From positions 62,001-126,000 of the forward strand of contig CAVRBW010000001.1 in NCBI GenBank assembly GCA_963719325.1: 64,000 bases of DNA. Direction: 5' to 3'. The stretch is from DATBLE01 sp963719325 (lineage in GTDB: Bacteria; Actinomycetota; Thermoleophilia; Gaiellales; Gaiellaceae). Position numbers and translations under genes: made by a program. The notes beneath the pieces were generated by a model. The model was given only the letters and a program-made list of their open reading frames with translations. It ran no database searches and was not told the origin of the DNA. Below, piece after piece: positions 51,477 to 59,918 of the stretch (positions within the stretch are counted from its first letter, which is position 1; each line of letters opens with the position of its first letter).

Positions 51477-51550
51477 CGGGGAGGGGGACTCGGGGGAACC
51501 GAGAGGTTCCCCCTTCCGCGGTAACCCGGGTTCCCCGGGGTGCCGCGGGG
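51477..51550 (+). repeat. Hairpin module alone (type III variant)
   Basis: GGGGAGGGGGACTC leads into CGGGGGAACC / GGTTCCCCC (51491-51513), and a second stem joins CGCGG to CCGCG around AACCCGGGTT. The first part is the reverse orientation of the hairpin plus CCCCCTCCCC block shared by types I and II; the long flanks of those types are absent. It lies just before the AAAGGAGGAGG ribosome-binding site of the next gene. Confidence 0.6.
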
Positions 51551-51570
51551 AGAAAGGAGGAGGCGCGCGG

Positions 51571-52770
51571 ATGACCACTCGAGGAGAGATCGAGCGCCGC
51601 TACGCGGCGGTTCGCGAGGCGGCGGCGGCCGACGGCCTCGACGCCGTCGTCGTCTCGGGCTCGGAGTACACGGGCTTCGAGGGCGCGGTCCGGTACCTCT
51701 CCGGGTTCCGGATCCTGCACCGCTACGCGTACGTCGTGCTGCCGGTCGACGGCGAGCCCTCGATCGTCTTCCCGCGCGAGGCGCGCTGGGTCGGCGACCA
51801 CTCGGAGGCGTGGATCGAGGACAAGGTCTTCGCCGAGCATCCCGGGACGTGGATCCGCGAGCGCGCGGCCGGCGAAGGCTGGAAGCGCGTCGGCGTCTAC
51901 GGCCTCGACTACGTGATGGCCGTGCGCGACTACCGCGCGCTCGCAGGCGGCTCCGCGGAGATCGTCCCGTGGGACCAGGGCTTCGACCTCGCGCGGGCGG
52001 TGAAGAGCGACGAGGAGCTCGACCTCGTCCGCGAGAGCTTCCGGATCAACGAGGAGGGCTTCCGGGCCGTGCTCGACGCGTACCAGGTCGGCAAGACCGA
52101 GGCCGAGATCATGGGCGAGGCGGAGCGCGTCTTCGCCGCCGCCGGCACCTACCGCACGACGATGGACATGGTCCTGACCGGATCCGGCGGCGGGGCCGGG
52201 CCCGAGTTCAAGTTTCCCGACCATTCGCGGCCGATCGCCGCGGACGACCTGCTCCTCTACGGGCTCGAGATCGCCGGCCCGGGCGGCCACTGGGTCGAGT
52301 TCTCGCGTCCGATCTGCGCGGGCGAGCCGAGCGCCGAGACCCGTTCCGCCATGGATGCCTACCTCGAGTACTTCGAGGCGGCGAAGCAGACGATGCGGGT
52401 CGGCTCGACGGCGCACGACGTCCACATGGCCGTCTCGCGGCCGTTCCTCGACCGCGGGTTCACGCTCGGCCACGTCACGGGTCACTCGATCGGGATGACG
52501 ATGATCGAGTTCCCGCGGATCGGCGAGGGCATCGAGGTGGAGCTTCGCGCCGGCATGGTCGTCTCCATGCACCCGCACGCGATCACACCCGACGAGCGCA
52601 CGTGCCTCTACATGCAGGACACCTGGCTCGTCACCGAGGACGGCGGCGTGCCGTTCTCGCAGATCCCGCTGCGGATCTTCGCGCCAGGCGCGCCGGAGGC
52701 GCGCCGGTTTGCCGGCCGGGCGTCGCCGGCTTTGCCGGCGACGCTTCCAGCCCCGGGGGACCGGGCGTGA
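51571..52770 (+). CDS. M24-family creatinase-like hydrolase
   Basis: A 399-residue pita-bread protein. The N-terminal creatinase domain (1-130) is followed by the catalytic domain. It keeps the His in LGHVTGHSIGMTMIEFPRIG, but the two metal Asp of aminopeptidases are replaced (LLLYGLEIAGPGGHWVEFSR) and the usual MEP is VVSMHPHA. This loss of ligands is as in the metal-free creatinase group, so a C-N hydrolase of guanidino or related compounds is likelier than a peptidase. A strong AAAGGAGGAGG precedes the ATG. The last 22 residues are encoded by a hairpin at 52721-52743 and look added. Confidence 0.85.
   Translation: MTTRGEIERRYAAVREAAAADGLDAVVVSGSEYTGFEGAVRYLSGFRILHRYAYVVLPVDGEPSIVFPREARWVGDHSEAWIEDKVFAEHPGTWIRERAAGEGWKRVGVYGLDYVMAVRDYRALAGGSAEIVPWDQGFDLARAVKSDEELDLVRESFRINEEGFRAVLDAYQVGKTEAEIMGEAERVFAAAGTYRTTMDMVLTGSGGGAGPEFKFPDHSRPIAADDLLLYGLEIAGPGGHWVEFSRPICAGEPSAETRSAMDAYLEYFEAAKQTMRVGSTAHDVHMAVSRPFLDRGFTLGHVTGHSIGMTMIEFPRIGEGIEVELRAGMVVSMHPHAITPDERTCLYMQDTWLVTEDGGVPFSQIPLRIFAPGAPEARRFAGRASPALPATLPAPGDRA
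52721..52743 (+). repeat. GCCGGC hairpin forming the C-terminal tail of the M24 gene
   Basis: CGTCGCCGGC and GCCGGCGACG pair perfectly around TTT, preceded by a smaller GCCGG-TTT-GCCGG hairpin. It is translated as part of a Pro/Ala tail not expected in the family. The GCCGGC-rich composition recalls the insert in the CoxS-like gene at 37746. Confidence 0.5.
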
Positions 52771-53829
52771 ACGGGCTCGACTTCTTCGTCGAGGCGGTCC
52801 CGCCGGGCCTGGCGGTCGAGTACGGTCGCCGCGTCGAGCAGGCCGGGCTTCCGATCGGCGTGGTTCCCGGAGATCACCTTCGGCGACTCCTTCGGGCCGG
52901 CGACCGCCACGGCCACCGGCACTTCGAAGCTGCTGCTCGGAACAGGGGTGGTCGGCATCTGGAGCCGCTCACCCGTGACGATGGCGCTCCAGGCGGTATC
53001 GCTCAACGAGCTCTCGAACGGGCGGCTGCTGCTCGGGCTCGGCGTTCAGGCGCGAAACTACGTCTCCGGCTGGCACGACCGGACCTACGAGCGCCCGATC
53101 CGGGCAATGCGCGAGTACGTGACGATCCTGCGACGGATCCTCGCCGGAGAGGCCGTCACCTTCGAGGGCGAGCTCTTCTCGGTGCGCGACTTCCAGCTCC
53201 AGGTACCGCTGCAGGAGCAGCCTGCGCGGCTGTACGTCGCGGCGGTCGGGCCCCAGATGATCCGGCTGGCCGGCGAGGTCGCGGACGGGGTGATCGGCTA
53301 CTGCTGGTCGGCGGCCTACGTTCGCGAGGTCGTGATGCCCGCCCTTCGCGAGGGCGCGGCGCGGGCGGGTCGCTCGCTCTCCGATCTCGACGTCGCCTGC
53401 GGGTACCCGACCGTCGTCGCCGAGGACGGGAGCGGTCTCGAGCGGGCCAAGGGCCAGGTGCTGATGTTCGCGACCGCCTCGAGCTCGTCGCCCTTCTACG
53501 CCGAGAGCTTCGCGGCCGCGGGATACGACGACGTGGTGCAAGAGGTCAACGAGCGGGTCGCCGCGCTCGATGCCGAGGGCGCCCTGGCGGCGATCCCGGA
53601 CGAGGCGGCAGACGCGATGACCGTCTCGGGCTCCGCCGAGGACGTCAGTCGCCGCGTCGAGGAGTTGAACGCCGCCGGCGTCACGACGGTCGCGGTCAAT
53701 CCGTCGCCGCCAGGGCTGTGGTATCCGCTCTACCAGGGCCACTTCCCGGAGGGCTTTCCGATGCGGGAGTTCTCGTTCCCGGACTACCTGAAGCAGATGG
53801 ACGACGCGCTGCGACTGATCGGAGGCTGA
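52767..53829 (+). CDS. LLM-class flavin/F420-dependent oxidoreductase, one frameshift
   Basis: About 353 residues if one extra base near 52861 is removed; the length is 3n+1. It begins NGLDFFVEAVPPGLAVEYGR, then in the next frame WFPEITFGDSFGPATATATG and TSKLLLGTGVVGIWSRSPVT. ELSNGRLLLGLGVQARNYVS, QPARLYVAAVGPQMIRLAGE and DGVIGYCWSAAYV are luciferase-family landmarks for the F420 or FMN site. GTG at 52767 overlaps the M24 stop by four bases, so it is coupled within the catabolic operon. It likely oxidises or reduces an intermediate. Confidence 0.83.
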
Positions 53830-53830
53830 G

Positions 53831-54988
53831 ATGCTGCAGGAGAAAGGCGCACGCACCAGAGAGGCGGTGCCGTTCACGGTCCGCACCGCGGACGGCGACA
53901 CGATCGAGCTGACCTATTCCTCGCCGCGGGTCGCGGAGGAGCACGACGAGAGGGAGGTGCTCGAGACGCTGCCGTGGTTCGAGCCGGGCAAGCCGCTCCG
54001 CAACTACATGCTCCACGAGACAGACTTCGCCGACGAGGTCGAGCAGATCTGGGGACGGCCATGGGGCGCCGAGGGAATCGGCACCCTCCGCGAGGTGCTC
54101 GTCTCGCGGCCGACCGAGAACGAGATCCGGCCCGAGTACGCGAAGGAGTGGCAGTACTACTACTCGAGCTCCGCGGGCAACGCCGACCTCGGCAAGCTGC
54201 AGGCGCAGTTCGACGAGTACTACGAGGTGCTGGCCGGCAACGGCGTTCGCGTCAACCACCTCGAGGCGCCGGTCCCGGCGATCGGGGCGTACGGCTACAT
54301 CAAGAACCTCGTCACGCTCGCCGGCGCGGGTCTCTGCGTCGGCGGCGGCGTCGTCCTCCACCGCTACGGGCTCGGCTCGTGGCAGAGGGGTCGCGAGGTG
54401 ATCTGGGCGAAGGCGCTCGCGGCGCTGCAGGTGCCGGTCTACCTGACGATCCACGGTCGCGGCATCTGCGAGCCGGGCGCGGGCCGCTGGCTCGACTCGA
54501 AGACGTTCGTCTTCAACGAGAGCGTGGTCGCGAACGAGGAGGGGCTGCGGCAGCTTGCCTTCGTGCTCGATGGCCTCGGCGTCGAATTGGTGGTCGCACA
54601 TAGCCCGGGCTGGTACGACTCGATCGGCGAGGGGTCGATCGGCACATCGCACATGGACATGGTCTGCCTCGTGCCGGATCAGCGTGTGATCGTGCTCGCG
54701 CCTCACCTCGTCAACTACGGCTTCGTCCGCTGGCTGATGGAGCGCGACTTCCGGATCGTCGAGGTGCCGGTCGAGGAGTACTGGGACCTGGCCGTGAACG
54801 GAGTGACGCTCTCGCCCGGCAAGGTGGTGATCAACCGCGGCTCGCCGACGGTCGTGAACGCCCTGGAACAGGTCGGCGTCGAGGTGATCCAGGTCGACTT
54901 CTCGGAGAGCCAGCGCTTCGCGATCGCTGGGCTGCACTGCGCGACGCTCGAGCTCGTCCGCGACCAGCCCGGGCCGCTCCTCGACTAG
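53831..54988 (+). CDS. Arginine deiminase superfamily protein (amidinotransferase/DDAH-like)
   Basis: A 385-residue guanidino-group-modifying enzyme. The catalytic His lies in GSIGTSHMDMVCLVPDQRVI, and the nucleophile Cys in AIAGLHCATLELVRDQPG near residue 369. Substrate-site stretches include TLREVLVSRPTENEIRPEYA and WLDSKTFVFNESVVANEEGL. The family forms an amidino-thioester intermediate and releases ammonia, methylamine or a transferred amidino group. It starts one base after the LLM gene and overlaps the end of the convergent LivM gene by four bases. With the creatinase-like gene it suggests guanidino-compound breakdown. Confidence 0.85.
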   Translation: MLQEKGARTREAVPFTVRTADGDTIELTYSSPRVAEEHDEREVLETLPWFEPGKPLRNYMLHETDFADEVEQIWGRPWGAEGIGTLREVLVSRPTENEIRPEYAKEWQYYYSSSAGNADLGKLQAQFDEYYEVLAGNGVRVNHLEAPVPAIGAYGYIKNLVTLAGAGLCVGGGVVLHRYGLGSWQRGREVIWAKALAALQVPVYLTIHGRGICEPGAGRWLDSKTFVFNESVVANEEGLRQLAFVLDGLGVELVVAHSPGWYDSIGEGSIGTSHMDMVCLVPDQRVIVLAPHLVNYGFVRWLMERDFRIVEVPVEEYWDLAVNGVTLSPGKVVINRGSPTVVNALEQVGVEVIQVDFSESQRFAIAGLHCATLELVRDQPGPLLD

Positions 54989-56049
54989 ACGCCGACCTCG
55001 GGGGCGGGCGCCGGCGGCTCGGGCCCCGGGCGGCGCCGCGGCGAGCGCGGGAGCGAGAACTCGCGCCCAGCCGTGATCCCGCCGGGGCGGAGGAGGAGCA
55101 CCGCCAGCATCACGATCGAGACGCCGACGAGCGACGAGCCCTGCGGCAGGCTGATCTTCCAGCCGACGAGATGGATTCCGTTCTCGCCGTTCTGGAGCAG
55201 GATGTTCACCAGGCTGACCCCGATCGCGCCGGCGACCGCTCCGAAGAGGCTGTGGACGCCGCCGACGACCAGCATCGCCAGGGTGAGGAAGGTGAGGTCG
55301 AGGTAGACCTGGTTCGTGGTGATGCTGCCGGGCGGGAGGTGGACGAGCAGCCCGCCGGCGAATCCCGAGAGCGTGCCCGAGAGGACGAAGGCCAGCAGGC
55401 GCTGCCGGTGGACGTCGATGCCTGCCGCCTGCGCGGCGGCCGGATCCTCGCGGGTCGCGCGTAGCTGCCGGCCCCAGCGGCTCCGCTGGTAGGCGAAGGC
55501 GATCGCGATCACAGCGACCGCTCCCACCGTCGCCTGGACGTAGTCGGTGGTGACGGGAATCAGGGTCAGGGTCGTCGCACCCGGCCCGATCCGCGTCCAG
55601 TACGTGAGGATGTTGTAGGTGATCCCGAGTACGGCGAACGTGGCGATGCCCGCAGCGAGCCCGGACAGCCGCATGAGAGGGATCCCGACTGCGAGGGCGT
55701 AGACGCCGCCGAGACCCGCGGCGAGGACGAGCGACCAGGGGTTGGAGAGCGAGTGGTCTTTCAGCAACGGGAAGAGGTCGGGCAGGACGCCGGGCTTCAC
55801 GTCTGCGGGCACGGTCATCAGCCCGGCTGCGAACCCGCCGACCGCAACGAAGCTGACCTGGCCGAAGGAGAGAACACCGGAGTTCCCGACGAAGACGTAC
55901 AGCGCGACGACGAGCGCGACGTTGACGATCGCTGTTCGGAACTTGACGTCGTCGGCCGCGTTCACCGTCTGCGAGGCGACGACCGCGAACAGAACGACGA
56001 GCACGGCCGGGCCGGCCAGAGCAGTGACGGCGTCGAGGGCCCGCCTCAC
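54985..56049 (-). CDS. livM: Branched-chain-type ABC transporter permease LivM
   Basis: A 354-residue permease with about nine or ten membrane helices. It shows ALYVFVGNSGVLSFGQVSFV, RSRWGRQLRATREDPAAAQA (the coupling loop) and the AGIDVHRQRLLAFVLSGTLS helix, followed by VVGGVHSLFGAVAGAIGVSL, all LivM landmarks. The C-terminal tail is Pro/Arg-rich. GTG at 56049 overlaps the LivH stop by four bases. It is last in the importer operon LivK-G-F-H-M and converges with the guanidino-type operon, whose substrate it may bring in. Confidence 0.92.
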   Translation of the reverse strand: MRRALDAVTALAGPAVLVVLFAVVASQTVNAADDVKFRTAIVNVALVVALYVFVGNSGVLSFGQVSFVAVGGFAAGLMTVPADVKPGVLPDLFPLLKDHSLSNPWSLVLAAGLGGVYALAVGIPLMRLSGLAAGIATFAVLGITYNILTYWTRIGPGATTLTLIPVTTDYVQATVGAVAVIAIAFAYQRSRWGRQLRATREDPAAAQAAGIDVHRQRLLAFVLSGTLSGFAGGLLVHLPPGSITTNQVYLDLTFLTLAMLVVGGVHSLFGAVAGAIGVSLVNILLQNGENGIHLVGWKISLPQGSSLVGVSIVMLAVLLLRPGGITAGREFSLPRSPRRRPGPEPPAPAPEVGV

Positions 56050-56978
56050 ACTCGCTCCACAGCTGCCTGGCCCCGCCGGGCGAAGAGCCCCGCCGGCCGG
56101 AGCAGCAGGACGAGGATGACGAGCACGTAGATCACCGACGGCAGGTAGACGCTGGACGTGAACGGTGCCGCGGTCTGGCTGGTCGACCCCTGGGTGGCGA
56201 GCTCGAAGCCGAGGAACGAGTTCGCAAACCCGATCGCGAAGCCGCCGAGGGTCGCGGAGAGGAGCCGGTTCATCCCGCCGACGACGACGCCGACGAGGAC
56301 GAAGATCGTCTCGCTCAGGCCGGTCGTGTTCGAGACCTGCGGGCTCTGCACGGAGAGGATCACCGCGGCGACGGCCGCCAGCACGCCGGCGACTGCGACC
56401 GCGGCCATCATCACGGTGTTGGCGCGCACGCCGAGCAGCCGTGCGGTGTGGAAGTCGGCCGCGGCCGCGCGCATCTGCAGCCCGAGGGTCGTCCGGTTGA
56501 GCAGGAGGCCGAGCAGCAGGAGCGAGACGACCCCGGCGGCGATCGCGACGAACGTGATCCAGCGGACGTGGAGGGAGCCGATCGTCGCTGCTCGGTTCAG
56601 GCCGCCGAGTACTCCCACCGAGTCGCCGACGGGCCGGTTCTGGTACGTGTAGCGGAGGAGCGCGACGTTCTGCAGCAGAAAGCTGATTGCGAACGTCGCC
56701 ACCAGGACGGTTGCGGGAGAGGTCGTCCGCAGCGGTCTGAACGCGACCCGCTCCATCACGAGCGAGGCGAAGATCGCGGCGAGGACGGCGATCGCGATTG
56801 CGGCGACGTCCCCCCACCCCTGGGTGAAGACGAGCATGTAGGCGGCGATCATGATCAGCTGGCCGTAGGCGAAGTTGACGATCCGGAGCACCCCGAAGAC
56901 CAGCCCGATCCCGACCGCGATCAGCGCGTAGACGGCGCCGAGCCCAATCGCATCGATCAAAGCCTGCACATGTGTCAT
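56046..56978 (-). CDS. livH: Branched-chain-type ABC transporter permease LivH
   Basis: A 310-residue permease. It begins QALIDAIGLGAVYALIAVGI and FGVLRIVNFAYGQLIMIAAY, the universal LivH start. The coupling loop is LGLQMRAAAADFHTARLLGV and the C-terminal half has FVLVGVVVGGMNRLLSATLG. It pairs with LivM to form the channel. A 120-bp hairpin repeat separates it from LivF upstream, despite common orientation. Its start is ATG at 56978. Confidence 0.92.
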   Translation of the reverse strand: MTHVQALIDAIGLGAVYALIAVGIGLVFGVLRIVNFAYGQLIMIAAYMLVFTQGWGDVAAIAIAVLAAIFASLVMERVAFRPLRTTSPATVLVATFAISFLLQNVALLRYTYQNRPVGDSVGVLGGLNRAATIGSLHVRWITFVAIAAGVVSLLLLGLLLNRTTLGLQMRAAAADFHTARLLGVRANTVMMAAVAVAGVLAAVAAVILSVQSPQVSNTTGLSETIFVLVGVVVGGMNRLLSATLGGFAIGFANSFLGFELATQGSTSQTAAPFTSSVYLPSVIYVLVILVLLLRPAGLFARRGQAAVERV

Positions 56979-57010
56979 CGCTCGGCTCCGTCGCGGCAGG
57001 TTTCCGCCGC

Positions 57011-57130
57011 CGCGACCGACATGGCGGGCGCGGCTCGCAACGGTCGCTGAGGTGCGACGTGATTTTGGGGAAGGGGGCCCGCGGGGGAAACCGGCTGTTT
57101 CCCCCGCGAGAGCGAGCCGGAGGCGAGCGA
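57011..57130 (-). repeat. Multi-hairpin intergenic repeat, type II copy 2
   Basis: On the minus strand, three bases after the livF stop: GCTCGCCTCCGGCTCGCTCT, the hairpin GCGGGGGAAAC / GTTTCCCCCGC around AGCCG, GGCCCCCTTCCCCAAAAT, then ACCGTTGCGAGCCGCGCCC and the CATGTCGGTCGCGGCGG block. It has the same length and module order as 2571-2690. The stem carries compensating changes (GGGAAC/GTTCCC there, GGGAAAC/GTTTCCC here), which supports a folded RNA or DNA structure. Confidence 0.78.
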
Positions 57131-57132
57131 CT

Positions 57133-57846
57133 TCATGCGAGGTAGGCGGCGATCAGCCGCTCGGTGTCACCGGCGTCGGCCGGTGAGAGGGTGAGATGCA
57201 GGGCGCCGTTCGAGAGCACGTACGTGCGCTGGGCGAGCGCGACCGTGCGCTGGGCGCGCTGCTCGACGAGCAGGACGCCGACGCCGCGCTCGCGGATCCG
57301 GTCGAGCGCGTCGAACAGGGTGTCGACCAGCTTCGGCGCGAGCCCGAGCGAGGGCTCGTCGAGGAGCAGGACCTTCGGCCCGGCGGCGAGCGCCCGGGCG
57401 ATCGCGAGTTGCTGCTGCTGCCCGCCCGAGAGCGCGCCGGCCTGCCGGTCGCGGAAGTCGTGCACGATCGGGAACAGCTCCCGGATCCACGCCAGGTCGC
57501 GCTCGGCTCCCGGCCGGGCGCCGCGGCCGATCAGGCCGAGCCGGAGGTTCTCGGCCACGGTGAAGTCGGGATAGATGCGCCGCCCCTCCGGCACGAGGGC
57601 GAGGCCGGAGCGCGCGATCGCCTCGGGGCTGAGCCCTCGCAGCGAGCGGCCGTCGAGGCGCACGTCGCCGGCCTGGATCGGCAGGAGGCCCATCAGGGCG
57701 TGCAGCGCCGTCGTCTTGCCTGCGCCGTTCGGGCCGATCAGGCCGACGATCTCGCGCTCGTGCACCTCCAGGCTCAGCTCGCGCACCGCCGGAACGGGTC
57801 CGTAGCGGACGTCGAGCCCGGCCACCTCGAGCAGCGGCTCAGGCAT
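57133..57846 (-). CDS. livF: Branched-chain-type ABC transporter ATPase LivF
   Basis: A 237-residue ATPase. Walker A is GLIGPNGAGKTTALHALMGL (about 35-54), signature GALSGGQQQQLAIARALAAG, Walker B KVLLLDEPSLGLAPKLVDTL and the LivF-specific VLLVEQRAQRTVALAQRTYV. It overlaps the LivG gene by eight bases and is followed by the hairpin repeat, then LivH. Short C-terminus, as usual for LivF. Confidence 0.93.
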   Translation of the reverse strand: MPEPLLEVAGLDVRYGPVPAVRELSLEVHEREIVGLIGPNGAGKTTALHALMGLLPIQAGDVRLDGRSLRGLSPEAIARSGLALVPEGRRIYPDFTVAENLRLGLIGRGARPGAERDLAWIRELFPIVHDFRDRQAGALSGGQQQQLAIARALAAGPKVLLLDEPSLGLAPKLVDTLFDALDRIRERGVGVLLVEQRAQRTVALAQRTYVLSNGALHLTLSPADAGDTERLIAAYLA

Positions 57847-58621
57847 CGCCTGCCTCCGGGTGGACAGCGGTGTCGCCGAGGTAGGCGGCGGCGACGTCGA
57901 CGGAGCCTCGGATCTCGGCGGGCGTCCCCTCGGCGAGCGTCCGGCCCAGGTCGAGTACGTGGATCCGGTCGCACACCTCCATGATCAGCGCCATGTTGTG
58001 GTCGATCAGCAGGACACCTGCCTTGCGCTCGTCGCGGACGAGCCGGATCGCAGCTGCGAAGTCCGGCACCTCCGGCTCCGGCAGGCCCGCGGCAGGCTCG
58101 TCCAGGAGCACGAACGTAGGCTCTGCCGCGAGCGCGCGGGCGACGCCGAGCTTGCGCTCGGCTCCGTGTGAGAGCGCCGACGCCGGCAGCGCGGCCTGGT
58201 CGGCAAGTCCGAGCAGCGAGAGCAGCTCGTCAGCCCGGCGTCTCGCCGTGCGGGGCGAGGCGCCCGAGCCGATGGCGGCGACCTCGACGTTCTCCTGGAC
58301 GGAGAGGTTGCGGAAGGAGCGGCTGTGCTGGAACGTCCGGGCGAGCCCGTTGCGGCCCCGGCGCGCCGGGGCCCAGGGTGTGATGTTCCTGCCGCCGAGC
58401 TCCACCGTGCCGCTGTCCGGGAAGTCGAACCCGCTGAGGATGTTGACGAGCGTGGTCTTGCCGGCCCCGTTCGGGCCGATCAGGCCGACGACCTCGTGCC
58501 GATGGATCTCCACGGACACGTCGCGGAGTGCGTGCACGCCCTCGAAGGACCGAGAGACGACGGTGGCCCGGAGAGAGTCTCCAGGCCACCGATCCGTCGC
58601 AGGCGGGTTCGCCTGAGCCAC
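57839..58621 (-). CDS. livG: Branched-chain-type ABC transporter ATPase LivG
   Basis: A 260-residue ATPase. Walker A is GLIGPNGAGKTTLVNILSGF, then GRNGLARTFQHSRSFRNLSV typical of LivG, signature ALSHGAERKLGVARALAAEP (SHGAER where most family members have SHGEQR), and Walker B FVLLDEPAAGLPEPEVPDFA. VLLIDHNMALIMEVCDRIHV follows. GTG at 58621 lies nine bases after the binding-protein stop. The substitution in the signature motif is conservative and activity is expected. Confidence 0.92.
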   Translation of the reverse strand: MAQANPPATDRWPGDSLRATVVSRSFEGVHALRDVSVEIHRHEVVGLIGPNGAGKTTLVNILSGFDFPDSGTVELGGRNITPWAPARRGRNGLARTFQHSRSFRNLSVQENVEVAAIGSGASPRTARRRADELLSLLGLADQAALPASALSHGAERKLGVARALAAEPTFVLLDEPAAGLPEPEVPDFAAAIRLVRDERKAGVLLIDHNMALIMEVCDRIHVLDLGRTLAEGTPAEIRGSVDVAAAYLGDTAVHPEAGDA

Positions 58622-58629
58622 AGCGGGTG

Positions 58630-59838
58630 TCAGCGCAGGCTGGCGGGCGACGACGCCTTGATCTGACCCACGTACTTCGGCTTGTTGTTCTGAACCACCA
58701 TCACGCGGTACGTGCGACCGAAGACGCTGTGCAGCGCCGCCGAGAAGCTGACGTTGCCGGAGATCGTCGGCACGTTGTGGAACTTCTGCATCACACCGGC
58801 GAGCTTCGCGCCGTCGGTCGAGCCGCCGGCCCGCTTGATCGCCGCGACGATGCCGTCGATCGCCGCTGCGCCGGGGAGGAAGCCGCCCGTCGCGGGTGCC
58901 TGATGCTTCGCCTTCATCTTCGCGATCAGCGCCTTCACTTGCGCGTTCGGGTCGTCGCCGAACACGGAGCCGTACGTGACGTAGTAGTAGTTCGTCACCT
59001 TCGGGTTCTTCGGGTACCAGAAGGTGCCGTCACCGGCCCACGAGTTCATGATCGGCGTCTTGTTGCCGAGGCTGCGGATGCCCGCGACCTCGGTCGGCCA
59101 GTCGGCGAAGCCGTCGGAGGTGACGATCACGTCCGCCTTGTGCTGGTTCACGCGGCTGACGACGTTCTGGATCGTCTTGTCGCCGGTCGTGAAGCTCTCG
59201 CTGTCGGCGATCGTGCCGCCGAGCTGCTTGAACCTGCTCGTGAACGCCTGGACGACGTTCTTGAAGTAGACGATCACGTTGTCGGTGACCGTGATCGCGG
59301 TCTTCCAGTGCTTCACCTTGTAGGCGTACTCGGCCATCGCCGCGCCTTCGTCCTGGGCGACGTTGCCGAAGCTGAAGGCGAGCTTGCCCTTGGCGCCGAA
59401 GCGCTTCGGGCCCATCTGGTCGGTCCCGATGCAGGGTGCGATCGTCAAGAGGCCCTTGTTCAGGAACGTCAGGATCGCGGGCGTCGCGAAGTCGACGTCG
59501 CACGTGACCCAGCCGATCACGGCGCCCTTCGAGATCAGGTTGGACGCGCACGACGTCGAGACGTCGGGCTTCGAGTTCTGCGTGTTGCACGTGACGATCT
59601 GCAGCTTGCGACCGTTGACGCCGCCGGCCGCGTTGATCTTGGCGATCTCCAGCTGCGCCGCCGTCAGCGCCGGGTTGTTGAACGGGGACATCTGGCCGCT
59701 CGTGTCGATCGCGGCGCCGATGATGATCGGCCCCGCCGCCGAGCTCTTGCCGGCCGCAGTTGTCGCTCCCAGCGTCACCGCCGTCGCGATCGCCGCGACC
59801 GCGAGCACGGCGACCGTCCCGAACCTGGCTCTACTCAT
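58630..59838 (-). CDS. Liv-type ABC transporter substrate-binding protein
   Basis: A 402-residue exported binding protein (Peripla_BP_6 fold). Signal peptide: RFGTVAVLAVAAIATAVTLG (residues 5-24). Mature start IIIGAAIDTSGQMSPFNNPA, then LEIAKINAAGGVNGRKLQIV and AVIGWVTCDVDFATPAILTF. LNKGLLTIAPCIGTDQMGP contributes to the ligand cleft. It leads the importer operon, upstream of LivG. The family binds amino acids, amides, urea or aromatic acids. A guanidino or amino-acid ligand is inferred from the facing catabolic operon. Confidence 0.9.
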   Translation of the reverse strand: MSRARFGTVAVLAVAAIATAVTLGATTAAGKSSAAGPIIIGAAIDTSGQMSPFNNPALTAAQLEIAKINAAGGVNGRKLQIVTCNTQNSKPDVSTSCASNLISKGAVIGWVTCDVDFATPAILTFLNKGLLTIAPCIGTDQMGPKRFGAKGKLAFSFGNVAQDEGAAMAEYAYKVKHWKTAITVTDNVIVYFKNVVQAFTSRFKQLGGTIADSESFTTGDKTIQNVVSRVNQHKADVIVTSDGFADWPTEVAGIRSLGNKTPIMNSWAGDGTFWYPKNPKVTNYYYVTYGSVFGDDPNAQVKALIAKMKAKHQAPATGGFLPGAAAIDGIVAAIKRAGGSTDGAKLAGVMQKFHNVPTISGNVSFSAALHSVFGRTYRVMVVQNNKPKYVGQIKASSPASLR

Positions 59839-59918
59839 GTGGCCTCCTAGAAAGAGGGGAATCCGCGTTGAGGACCATACGCCTGCGGTGTACGAAGATT
59901 CAACGGGGTTCGGTTCAG

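Noticed and set aside
51571..52770. Xaa-Pro aminopeptidase
   Set aside because: The metal-binding Asp pair and the MEP Glu are replaced, so a metal peptidase is unlikely.
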